A stretch of 7,545 nucleotides of DNA from an uncultured Opitutales bacterium (GTDB taxonomy: Bacteria > Verrucomicrobiota > Verrucomicrobiia > Opitutales > UBA2995): contig CALGUT010000168.1 of the NCBI GenBank assembly GCA_937920335.1, positions 1 through 7,545 of the forward strand, written 5' to 3'. The notes under the pieces are model-generated. The model saw only the letters and a list, made by a program, of their open reading frames with translations, did not search any database and was not told where the DNA came from. Made by a program: the position numbers and the translations under genes. Positions 1-6,646 of this stretch are shown here, one piece after another; the stretch's first letter is position 1, and every line of letters starts with the position of its first letter.

Positions 1-45
1 CTTAAACACTGGTATAAATCAACCAAGCACTAACCCTTAGCTACT

Positions 46-450
46 TCAGCCCCTAGAAGTATCTACCGGATTTGCTAGTATTTGAGCCCCTGAGCTTCCA
101 TCACCTGCGTCCAGGTAAGCCGACCAGAGTTGCGTTCCTGAATCATTGAATCTAACCAATGATGGAATCTCATAGGTTATCACGTTGCCTTCATCTGCAG
201 GGGAACTGGCATCCAAGACAAAACCATCTCCGCCGATAACCCCAAAAATAACGCCATCCTCAAACTTGTTGAGATCAGCCTCATCCTCTTGAAAGAATCC
301 ATTAAACTGAGAAAAACCAGATTGAGAGGCCAGCATGCTGACAAGAACCATCGACAACACCTTTAGAGGCTTACCAACAACATCTGATGACCGTTCACTT
401 AAGAATTTTCTAAGAAGAGAAAAAATATTCGAGGACAACATACTTCCCAT
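46..450 (-). CDS. Short secreted hypothetical protein, possibly a truncated remnant
   Basis: I do not recognise this gene. From the ATG at 450 it encodes 134 residues. A long polar N-terminal stretch leads into a signal-peptide-like segment (KPLKVLSMVLVSMLASQSGFSQ), with likely cleavage near GFSQ. The mature part is acidic, Gly/Asp/Ser-rich and about 85 residues long. It contains VRFNDSGTQLWSAYL, which resembles one strand set of SBBP/delta-60/PQQ-like beta-propeller repeats ('..D..G..LW...'); this likeness is from memory of the families. I chose the ATG at 450 because a purine-rich AGAGGGGG precedes it by about 7 nt on the minus strand. An in-frame GTG at 525 has no such site, and an ATG at 441 is another alternative. 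A propeller protein would need several repeats, but the frame closes with TGA at 46-48. The other two frames also stop within about 60 nt. It is therefore either a genuinely small secreted protein or the 5' remnant of a larger gene. Confidence 0.5.
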   Translation of the reverse strand: MGSMLSSNIFSLLRKFLSERSSDVVGKPLKVLSMVLVSMLASQSGFSQFNGFFQEDEADLNKFEDGVIFGVIGGDGFVLDASSPADEGNVITYEIPSLVRFNDSGTQLWSAYLDAGDGSSGAQILANPVDTSRG

Positions 451-649
451 TCCAAGTCCCCCTCTGCAATCTGTCAATCGACTGCATTCGTCAGAATCTC
501 TTTTTATGCAATTTGGTATTATCACCTAGATAAGCAAACGGGTAATCACTTAAGACATACTGCAGTCTATTCGAACCAACACAGATCTGAAAAAAGGCAC
601 AACACTCATTTTCGTTTACTTATCAATCATGAACTTAAATCCTTAATGC
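451..649. promoter_or_regulatory. Divergent intergenic region, presumed to hold two promoters
   Basis: This roughly 200-bp stretch separates a minus-strand gene from the plus-strand gene cluster that begins at 650, so promoters for both directions are expected here. I found no convincing -35/-10 pair on either strand. One 8-bp perfect palindrome, ACTGCAGT at 559-566, lies near the middle and could be chance. An ATG at 629 is in frame with the aldo/keto reductase but is closed by TAA five codons later, so it is not an alternative start. Confidence 0.3.
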
Positions 650-1846
650 ATGGAAGCATCATCTCAAAATCAGTCACACAGTCGTAGATCGTTTTTGAAA
701 GGTTCGCTATTATCAGCCAGTGCATTAGCCGCTACTGGTAGCTCGATTCAAGCCAAAGAACCGATTCAGCAAGCGCGCAAACAGCATCCCATTGAATGGC
801 GCAACAAACAGGCGGGTATGGCTTACCGTCAACTGGGAGCAACCGGCCTGATGGTTTCTGAAGTCGTTCAAGGGGGAAGCGGCCCCATGCTCCCGGAAAC
901 CTATATGCGATTCAACTACGCAATAGAACGAGGCCTCAATTATTTCGACACCAGTTCACGCTACAGCGGCGGTAAAAGCGAGGAAGGCTTAGGCATGTTA
1001 CTCAGCCAACCGGGGGTGCGAGACAAAGTCTTTGTGTCCACCAAGGTGGCCAGTTACACGGCAACCACGAACACCATCTGTGACGAAATTTTCAAGGGCC
1101 TGCCTGGAGACAAGCAGGAAGCGTTGCGCAAGAAAGCGTTGGATATGTTGAACGAACGTGGTGTTCGCAAACCCGGATACTTCTATCCCTACTTTGGAGG
1201 ACATTTCGAAAGCGTAGAAAGGGACTATCTGGGCCTGGCCATCAAACAAGAATATGGATACAAGCGGGAATGGAAAGCTCGGATCAAGAAAGCCATGTTC
1301 GAAACGCTCGATACCAGCTTACGACGTCTAAAGACTGATTATGTCGACATCTGTCACTGCCCGCATGGCATTCGGCTCCCCGAGGAGCTCGATGATGAGA
1401 TCATCGATGAATTCTTCGAAACCGTTAAAAGACAGGGCAAGATCCGCTTCACTAGTTACTCGTGTCATACAGACGCACCTCGCATTCTTGAAAAAGCAGT
1501 CGCTCAACGTTCGCGCGACCTCGCTATGTCCACCTACAATATAGCCAATCAGGGGAGCATGGAAGGACCGATCGAGCGCGCCCACAAGGACGGCATGGGT
1601 TTTATTGCCATGAAAGTGGCAGCCGCTGTCCAAACCCGATTCAAACCATTACAACCCATCCCCGAGTGGCGTATTCAAAAATTGAACACTACGGTTCCCG
1701 GCGACTACTCATTGCCATCCAAAGCCTACCTCTGGGCTCTACAAAACCCACACGTAACCGCCGTGATCTCTGAAATGTACGACCAAAACATGATGATCGA
1801 CAATTTCGCTATCGTCGGAAAGAAAATCGAGCTTCACCCAGCTTAA
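650..1846 (+). CDS. Tat-exported aldo/keto reductase
   Basis: A 398-residue aldo/keto reductase-family oxidoreductase, predicted to reduce or oxidise a carbonyl/alcohol substrate with NAD(P)H. The N terminus carries a textbook twin-arginine motif, SRRSFLKG (residues 11-18). An Ala/Ser-rich hydrophobic stretch (19-35) follows, so the protein should be exported folded by Tat. The barrel begins at about residue 57 (MAYRQLGATGLMVSEV). The AKR catalytic tetrad is visible: Asp100 (NYFDTS), Tyr105 (SRYSGG), Lys132 (STKVAS) and a His in DYVDICHCPHG, probably His239 (His236 is the other candidate). Residues about 146-215 form a charged insertion between the Lys and His strands, longer than in typical AKRs. 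There is no C-terminal CxxCxxC ferredoxin motif of the Fe-S AKR branch. The start at 650 is the only ATG that gives the full Tat signal; no Shine-Dalgarno precedes it. The stop is 2 nt from the next start, implying co-transcription. The substrate is unknown. Confidence 0.92.
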   Translation: MEASSQNQSHSRRSFLKGSLLSASALAATGSSIQAKEPIQQARKQHPIEWRNKQAGMAYRQLGATGLMVSEVVQGGSGPMLPETYMRFNYAIERGLNYFDTSSRYSGGKSEEGLGMLLSQPGVRDKVFVSTKVASYTATTNTICDEIFKGLPGDKQEALRKKALDMLNERGVRKPGYFYPYFGGHFESVERDYLGLAIKQEYGYKREWKARIKKAMFETLDTSLRRLKTDYVDICHCPHGIRLPEELDDEIIDEFFETVKRQGKIRFTSYSCHTDAPRILEKAVAQRSRDLAMSTYNIANQGSMEGPIERAHKDGMGFIAMKVAAAVQTRFKPLQPIPEWRIQKLNTTVPGDYSLPSKAYLWALQNPHVTAVISEMYDQNMMIDNFAIVGKKIELHPA

Positions 1847-1848
1847 TT

Positions 1849-3033
1849 ATGAAACATTACAAACTACCGCTACTCCTCACCTGCATGCCCCTCACGATGT
1901 GGGCTCAAAACTCGGAGCAGCAGCAACTGAAGCGCTTCGAAGAACGATCGCGCCAACAGGAGGCAACGCTAGCAAGTGATCCATTTGTAGGGATAACAAC
2001 GAACGGGACAGTTGAACCGAACGTATTCAAAATCCAACCCACAGGTGCCTCCACCGAACCGATCAAAAACGCTGCCGACGCGTTTATAGCCACACTCAGT
2101 GATACCCAGCGTGAAGAGACCCTTTTCCCGGTAGATGACAACGAATGGCGGAGCTGGATGAATCAGCATTTCTACGATCGGGCTGGTATCGGTTTTGAGG
2201 ACATGAACGACACTCAAAAAGGAGCCGCGTTTGATCTCCTGAAAGCTTCATTGAGCGACGAGGGGTTTCAACTCGCCCGCGATATCATGAAGCTGAATCA
2301 CACACTGGGAGAACTCAAGGGAGACATGTTCTTACTGGGCGAATGGGCTTACTGGATAACGATCATGGGAACCCCATCAGCAACGGAGCCCTGGGGCTGG
2401 CAAATCGATGGACATCACCTCATCATCAACTTCTTCGTATTAGGAGACCAGTTGGTGACAACACCCACCTTCGTAGGATCCGAACCAGTCACCACCGATA
2501 CAGGAAAATTTGCAGGTATAGAGATCCTGCAGGATGAACAAAACCAAGCCTTGGCATTTGCCCAGGGGTTATCATCCGAGCAACGAAAACTAGCAGTCGT
2601 TACTGAATCAAAGACCGGCAACCACAACCAGACAGAAGCTTTCAAAGACAATGCCATCCTGCCTTACGAAGGGTTACCGGTCACTGAGTTAGATAAGAAG
2701 CAAACCAAAGAACTGCGGGCACTCATCGGGCTTTTCATCGGCCAAATAAAAGAAAGACATGCCAAGGTTAGAATGAGCGAGATTGTAGACCACTGGGACG
2801 ACACCTACTTTGCTTGGAAGGGAACTACCGACGATGACGCCGTTTTCTATTACCGCATTCACAGTCCGGTTGTACTCATCGAGTTCGACCACCAAAACCC
2901 AGTCGGGCTCAGACAACAGTTTCCAAATCGATCTCCAATTCGTCAGCATATACACGCGGTCATTCGTACGCCCAACGGAAACGACTATGGCAAAGACCTG
3001 CTCAGACAGCATCGTGAAAGACATCACCACTAG
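1849..3033 (+). CDS. Secreted DUF3500-family protein
   Basis: A 394-residue protein of the uncharacterised DUF3500 family. It has a Sec signal peptide (MKHYKLPLLLTCMPLTMWAQ, likely cleaved near residue 19), so it should be periplasmic or secreted. Family hallmarks in order are: EWAYWITIMGTPS (165-177); the core WGWQIDGHHLIINF (182-195) with paired His189-His190; TPTFVGSEP (205-213); FYYRIHSPVVLIEFDHQ (333-349); and QHIHAVIRTPNGNDYGKDLL (366-385). The paired histidines plus His367-x-His369 suggest metal or substrate binding; this is inference, since no activity is established for the family to my knowledge. The chain ends in a natural His-rich tail (RQHRERHHH). The start codon lies 2 nt after the stop of the Tat aldo/keto reductase and has no Shine-Dalgarno, so translation is probably coupled to that gene. 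Length and motif order look complete, with no sign of damage. Confidence 0.9.
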   Translation: MKHYKLPLLLTCMPLTMWAQNSEQQQLKRFEERSRQQEATLASDPFVGITTNGTVEPNVFKIQPTGASTEPIKNAADAFIATLSDTQREETLFPVDDNEWRSWMNQHFYDRAGIGFEDMNDTQKGAAFDLLKASLSDEGFQLARDIMKLNHTLGELKGDMFLLGEWAYWITIMGTPSATEPWGWQIDGHHLIINFFVLGDQLVTTPTFVGSEPVTTDTGKFAGIEILQDEQNQALAFAQGLSSEQRKLAVVTESKTGNHNQTEAFKDNAILPYEGLPVTELDKKQTKELRALIGLFIGQIKERHAKVRMSEIVDHWDDTYFAWKGTTDDDAVFYYRIHSPVVLIEFDHQNPVGLRQQFPNRSPIRQHIHAVIRTPNGNDYGKDLLRQHRERHHH

Positions 3034-3113
3034 ACCTAATTTTCTCAATCTGGAATCTCCGATCAAATCCAACAGTCATACCCCTTATAACCGGTGATGT
3101 ATCATTAGGCCCT

Positions 3114-4712
3114 ATGGGATCAAAAGCGGAATCCTGGAGCTATCAAGCTCCGAAACATGCAATTCTATGGCTGCTACTGATAGCTATAGTCATGGCTCGC
3201 ATCCCTACATTTTGGTTAGCTGGTGAGTTCGTCGCTGAAGATGCATGGGTATTCTTTGCCGAGGCATTCAACACCAACTGGCTGAGTTCCTTACTCACGC
3301 CTTACGCCGGCTATTTTCATCTGCTACCACGCATTTACGCCGAACTCCTCTCGAACTTTCCCTTCGTCTACCAACCCTACCTGTATGCGTTGGTCGGCAT
3401 CGGAACCAATGGGTTCATCTTCAGCATTTTTTACCTACCCCACTTCCGCCACCTGCTCCCTTCCGATACCGCGAGAGCCGCAATTTGCCTAATACTGGCG
3501 CTGGTACACAATTCGGAAAACCTGGGCTTAGTCATGGGACAACATTTGTATCTGGCCTTCTTGCTCCCGATGCTCCTTGTCATGCGGTCGCCCGCAAGCA
3601 AATCAGGGAAGCTAGGAACCATGAGTGCATCTATCCTTTGCACTTGGTCAACCCCCGAGAACTTGGCACTCATTCCCTTCCTGTTACTATCAACGTTCAA
3701 TGCCAAAGATCTTTCTAAGAGGAAATGGAGTGCATTTACGCTCATGAACTTGGGTGTCGTCGCAGCTTTTATCTTATTATTAAGGATCCGAGACTCTGAA
3801 CGGACGGGCGAGTTTGTATGGTCACAGATTCCGGCTGCGTTGGACCGCCTAATCATTCGAGGATCGCTAGGAACCGGAGTCATTGGCCAGCCGATTTCAG
3901 AAAGTATTGTCGCCATCCAACCCTTATTGCTCGATATCTTTGGTGTCCTCGTACTCGTTGCTGTGTCTGCGCTACTCTACAAGTATAAACGAACCGAGAT
4001 TGGTAACACAGGTCTCATTCTTCTGGGCTCATCATTACTGATGATCGGATTGAGTATGACCCGTTCAATTTATCTCGCCGACCTCGCTCAAATCGATTTA
4101 CCGAGACATGTGCGCTACCTGACAACACCCTCTCTATCGATCACTCTTATTTTGCTGCTTATCATTTATGATCGTTTGAAGCACAAGCCGCCCACCTGGT
4201 TCTACGGAATTTGGGCTGCCTACTGCGCATTACTCATAAGCGGCCTTCCCTTACTGAACCACTGGGCGCGCGAACCTCAGCTATTTTTTTTCAAGGATTA
4301 CGTCCAACAAATCGAAGAATTTGAGACCGGCTACCTGAATAACGTCCAAGCTGCGAACTTGTACATCCCCTCAGACGTACCCTACTGGGGGCCCGTTCTT
4401 AAGAGCAGGACGAGTACGTTCTCCGATGAAGCCATAGAAGAACCGTTTACTCCCGTCACTCAACCCAGTTCAGATTTTTCTGAGTGGCTGATCTCGATCC
4501 GAAAACACGCCGAAACAAGAACTGTCATGAATAATCAGCTAGGCTTCCTAAGATTTGACGGCCTCGCTGAAGGGAGGGCTTGGTTCCGCGATTCAGAAGA
4601 CCGACTGCTTTTCACAAGTGAATTAATGTACCCGAAGATCTGGAGGATGGCCGGCTTTAGTTTCGAACTCTTCGACGCCGAAAACGAAGGTGCCGAGCCG
4701 ATGGCTCCATAA
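3114..4712 (+). CDS. Polytopic membrane protein, GT-C-like glycosyltransferase
   Basis: A 532-residue integral membrane protein. I count roughly nine or ten hydrophobic segments (about 16-37, 86-108, 120-135, 140-157, 168-195, 206-224, 265-288, 299-318, 337-352 and 362-382), followed by a soluble tail of about 150 residues. The first loop has acidic residues after the first membrane segment (Glu38, Glu42-Asp43 in AGEFVAEDAWVFF) and then YAGYFHLLPRI (64-73). That arrangement is typical of GT-C enzymes, which use a loop acidic residue and a polyprenyl-phosphate sugar donor on the outer face of the inner membrane. PRHVRYLTTPS (330-340) recalls the late Arg-Tyr motif of such proteins. The next gene encodes the kind of GT2 enzyme that makes polyprenyl-phosphate sugars, which supports this role. 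The sugar and acceptor cannot be told. A weak AGG lies 4 nt before the ATG. It could instead be a non-enzymatic membrane protein of the same fold. Confidence 0.75.
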   Translation: MGSKAESWSYQAPKHAILWLLLIAIVMARIPTFWLAGEFVAEDAWVFFAEAFNTNWLSSLLTPYAGYFHLLPRIYAELLSNFPFVYQPYLYALVGIGTNGFIFSIFYLPHFRHLLPSDTARAAICLILALVHNSENLGLVMGQHLYLAFLLPMLLVMRSPASKSGKLGTMSASILCTWSTPENLALIPFLLLSTFNAKDLSKRKWSAFTLMNLGVVAAFILLLRIRDSERTGEFVWSQIPAALDRLIIRGSLGTGVIGQPISESIVAIQPLLLDIFGVLVLVAVSALLYKYKRTEIGNTGLILLGSSLLMIGLSMTRSIYLADLAQIDLPRHVRYLTTPSLSITLILLLIIYDRLKHKPPTWFYGIWAAYCALLISGLPLLNHWAREPQLFFFKDYVQQIEEFETGYLNNVQAANLYIPSDVPYWGPVLKSRTSTFSDEAIEEPFTPVTQPSSDFSEWLISIRKHAETRTVMNNQLGFLRFDGLAEGRAWFRDSEDRLLFTSELMYPKIWRMAGFSFELFDAENEGAEPMAP

Positions 4713-4801
4713 GTTTGAGCCAATAAAGTCATTATCCAAACCTGGGCAAAAGATACTCTCATTTCTTATTTGCCTAGCCCCCTTAGAAACCGCTTTCCTC
4801 T

Positions 4802-4817
4802 GTTCCACTACTGGAAC
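4802..4817. repeat. Small perfect inverted repeat upstream of the GT2 gene
   Basis: GTTCCA-CTAC-TGGAAC is a perfect 6-bp inverted repeat with a 4-nt loop. It lies in the 128-nt gap between the GT-C-like gene and the GT2 gene, ending 23 nt before the GT2 start codon. No T-tract follows, so it is not a convincing intrinsic terminator. It could be an operator, a 5'-leader hairpin or chance. Confidence 0.3.
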
Positions 4818-4840
4818 CCAATTACCTTGCTCAGTCGCTC

Positions 4841-5530
4841 ATGAAAGTCTCTATCGTCATTCCGTGTTTCAATGAACTGGCAACTATAGAAAAACTCTTA
4901 ACGGCTGTTCAAAATTCACAGGTAGATGATAAGGAAGTTATTATAATCGACGACTTTTCAACCGACGGAACCCGAGAGCACCTACAAAATAACCTTGGGC
5001 ATTTATATGATGAACTGCTCCTCCAGCAAGAAAACCAAGGCAAAGGTGCCGCCCTTCGCGCAGGGTTTGCCCGTACATCTGGAGATATCGTGCTGATTCA
5101 AGATGCTGACTTGGAATACGATCCTGTTGAATACCCTACCCTGCTGGATCCGATTATGTCCGGAAAAGCAGACGTCGTTTACGGATCCCGCTTTATGGGT
5201 GGAAGACCTCACCGAGTGCTCTACTTCTGGCATCTTGTTATGAACAAAATGCTCACGTACTTCTCGAATATGATGACCAATATCAACCTAACCGACATGG
5301 AAACCTGCTACAAAGTCTTTACGAAAGAGGTCATTGGCAAACTCACGATTGAAGAAAATCGGTTTGGCGTAGAACCGGAAATCACAGCCAAAATATCCAA
5401 GCTGGATGTCAGGATTTTTGAGGTGGGTATCTCTTATTATGGAAGAACCTATAAAGAAGGCAAAAAGATCCAATGGACGGATGGTTTCAGAGCCATCTAT
5501 TCGATTATTAAGTACAACCTTTTTCGTTAA
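4841..5530 (+). CDS. GT2 glycosyltransferase, polyprenyl-phosphate sugar synthase type
   Basis: A 229-residue family 2 glycosyltransferase resembling dolichol-phosphate mannose synthase (DPM1) and bacterial polyprenyl-phosphate glucose/mannose synthases. It should transfer a sugar from a nucleotide sugar onto polyprenyl (probably undecaprenyl) phosphate at the cytoplasmic face. Visible motifs are: the opening strand VSIVIPCFNE (3-12); IIIDDFSTDGT (34-44), which binds the nucleotide; NQGKGAALRAGF (65-76); the metal-binding Asp88-Ala-Asp90 in IQDADLEYDP; VVYGSRF (112-118); TDMETCYKVF (151-160); and RFGVEPEITAKI (174-185). The chain ends without C-terminal membrane helices, as in the soluble DPM1 type and unlike the GtrB/ArnC type. 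The start is secure because the fold begins at residue 2, though no Shine-Dalgarno is seen. Following a GT-C-like membrane protein, it probably supplies that protein's lipid-linked sugar donor. The sugar identity is not determinable. Confidence 0.92.
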   Translation: MKVSIVIPCFNELATIEKLLTAVQNSQVDDKEVIIIDDFSTDGTREHLQNNLGHLYDELLLQQENQGKGAALRAGFARTSGDIVLIQDADLEYDPVEYPTLLDPIMSGKADVVYGSRFMGGRPHRVLYFWHLVMNKMLTYFSNMMTNINLTDMETCYKVFTKEVIGKLTIEENRFGVEPEITAKISKLDVRIFEVGISYYGRTYKEGKKIQWTDGFRAIYSIIKYNLFR

Positions 5531-5537
5531 GTAGCGG

Positions 5538-6020
5538 ATGGAGTCCCCTAACGAACAGAACTCATTCCACGGCCCTCACACAGACCTTCTCCGTAGCAGC
5601 TTTAGGGATTGGACTGGAAAGGACCTCATTGACGATTCTCTCGATTCCAGAGCCGGAGCAAAATACCTTTTTGAAGCACCCTTCGCTCTGCTGTCACACT
5701 ACCAACCCCTCTCTGATCCTATACTGAACTACGGCAACAAGACGGTATTGTCGTTGTTTGAGGTTTCATGGAAAGAGCTCATACAGATGCCATCCAGACT
5801 CACAGCAGAGCCCCATGAACGAGAAGAACGCGCGGAACTCATGAGACGCGTAAGTAAAAACGGATACATAGACGACTACACGGGAATAAGAATATCAAAA
5901 TCCGGCAAGCGTTTCCTCATAGAACAAGCCACTGTCTGGAACTTAATTGATTCTCAAGGGACCTATAAGGGACAAGCCGCTATTTTCTCAGACTGGGTGC
6001 AGCTCCCGAAGAATAATTAG
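5538..6020 (+). CDS. MEKHLA domain-containing protein
   Basis: A 160-residue protein that is almost entirely one MEKHLA domain. This PAS-like domain is best known at the C terminus of plant HD-ZIP III regulators and also occurs alone in bacteria. Recognisable conserved blocks are: LLRSSFRDWTGKDLI (17-31); FEAPFALLSH (45-54); DPILNYGNKTVLSLFEVSWKE (60-80); MPSRLTAEPHEREERAELM (84-102); GYIDDYTGIRISKSGKRFLI (109-128); and ATVWNLIDSQGTYKGQAAIFSDW (131-153). The fold is probably cytoplasmic: there is no signal peptide or membrane segment. No output domain (kinase, HTH, cyclase) is attached, so it would act as a free-standing ligand sensor or a small binding protein; its role is unknown. It starts 7 nt after the GT2 gene's stop and is probably co-transcribed with it. 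Length matches stand-alone bacterial members. Confidence 0.9.
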   Translation: MESPNEQNSFHGPHTDLLRSSFRDWTGKDLIDDSLDSRAGAKYLFEAPFALLSHYQPLSDPILNYGNKTVLSLFEVSWKELIQMPSRLTAEPHEREERAELMRRVSKNGYIDDYTGIRISKSGKRFLIEQATVWNLIDSQGTYKGQAAIFSDWVQLPKNN

Positions 6021-6036
6021 TGGTTAAAGTGGCAAC

Positions 6037-6054
6037 CTACGCTTTTTGCGTTAG
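6037..6054. repeat. Imperfect hairpin between MEKHLA and redoxin genes
   Basis: CTACGC-TTTTT-GCGTTAG forms a 6-bp stem with one bulged T and a T5 loop, within the 43-nt gap after the MEKHLA gene. No run of T follows the right arm, so intrinsic termination is doubtful. It may weakly separate the redoxin transcript from the upstream genes, or be chance. Confidence 0.25.
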
Positions 6055-6063
6055 ATTGATTGT

Positions 6064-6630
6064 ATGGTTTCAAGAATTTCAGTCATTCTTCTCGTAGTTC
6101 TAGGGTTTCAGTACCCCATGCTGAGTAATGAAAACCAGCCATCTCCTCTTACAATTGCAGGTGAGCCTATTGACCCCCTCCAGGGGAAATCAAAAGCGGT
6201 TGTTCTCATATTCCTGGCTTCTGATTGCCCTATTTCAAATCGCTACGCGCCGCTCGTAAACCGTATCTACGAAGCCTACAAAGAAAAAGGAATCGAATTT
6301 TACGGCGTCTATCCGATGAGTAGTGAAACCCTTGAAGATATAGAATCCCACCGGTCTGACTACGGCTATAAAATGCCCGCATTAATCGATAAGGATCATG
6401 TTTTAGTCGACCAGGCGGACGCCATGGTCACTCCTGAGGTTTCAGTTTATCTACCCGAAACCGGAATCTGGGCCTACCGGGGCCGAATCAACGATCTATA
6501 CGTTGATTTTGGAAAATGGAGACGCAATCCAACCGAGAACGACCTCACCGATGCGTTGGACCTGATTCTCTCTGGCGATGAGTTCGAACCAAAACGAACG
6601 CGAGCCGTCGGCTGCTATATTCAAGAATAG
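6064..6630 (+). CDS. Exported redoxin / thioredoxin-like family protein
   Basis: A 188-residue thioredoxin-fold protein of the AhpC/TSA-redoxin group common in Planctomycetes and Verrucomicrobia. An N-terminal hydrophobic segment (about 5-20) acts as a signal peptide or anchor, so it should work outside the cytoplasm. The redox region is VVLIFLASDCPISNRYAP (46-63): Cys55 is present, but the second Cys of a thioredoxin CxxC is replaced by Ser58. The cis-Pro motif is Thr123-Pro124 (MVTPEVSVY). YRGRINDLYVDFGKWRRNPT (138-157) and the C-terminal AVGCYI (181-186, Cys184) are family signatures. With only Cys55 and Cys184, it may act as a peroxiredoxin-like enzyme with a distant resolving Cys, or as a one-Cys reductant; this is inference. 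The electron donor and substrate are unknown. It converges on ptsI, with stop codons 7 nt apart. No Shine-Dalgarno precedes the ATG. Confidence 0.88.
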   Translation: MVSRISVILLVVLGFQYPMLSNENQPSPLTIAGEPIDPLQGKSKAVVLIFLASDCPISNRYAPLVNRIYEAYKEKGIEFYGVYPMSSETLEDIESHRSDYGYKMPALIDKDHVLVDQADAMVTPEVSVYLPETGIWAYRGRINDLYVDFGKWRRNPTENDLTDALDLILSGDEFEPKRTRAVGCYIQE

Positions 6631-6646
6631 CAAAAAGCTACTTCTT
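6623..6646. terminator. Possible weak bidirectional hairpin between convergent genes
   Basis: AAGAATAGC-AAAAA-GCTACTTCTT can pair as TAGC/GCTA plus AAGAA/TTCTT, with one bulged C at 6641. It spans the stop codons of the convergent redoxin and ptsI genes, where a shared terminator would be expected. The stem is AT-rich and no clear T-tract follows on either strand, so support is weak. Confidence 0.3.

Noticed and set aside
335..529. 64-codon plus-strand open frame opposite the signal peptide of the first gene
   Set aside because: Short, motif-free and overlapping the minus-strand gene, which has a plausible ribosome site and signal peptide.
2689..3072. 127-codon open frame antisense to the end of the DUF3500 gene
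   Set aside because: It overlaps the conserved DUF3500 C-terminal motifs on the other strand and has no family features of its own.
3095..3104. TGATGTATCA inverted repeat before the GT-C-like gene
   Set aside because: It has only a 4-bp stem with a 2-nt centre and no T-tract, so it is indistinguishable from chance.
3245..3718. 157-codon open frame on the plus strand inside the GT-C-like gene
   Set aside because: It lies wholly within a well-supported membrane protein gene in another frame. Its product is Arg/Pro/His-rich without domain motifs.
3431..3916. 161-codon open frame antisense to the GT-C-like gene
   Set aside because: It lies opposite a real coding region, shows no recognisable motifs and has no start signal.
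4690..4875. 61-codon frame bridging the GT-C-like and GT2 genes
   Set aside because: It overlaps both real genes out of frame and looks like chance translation of the spacer.
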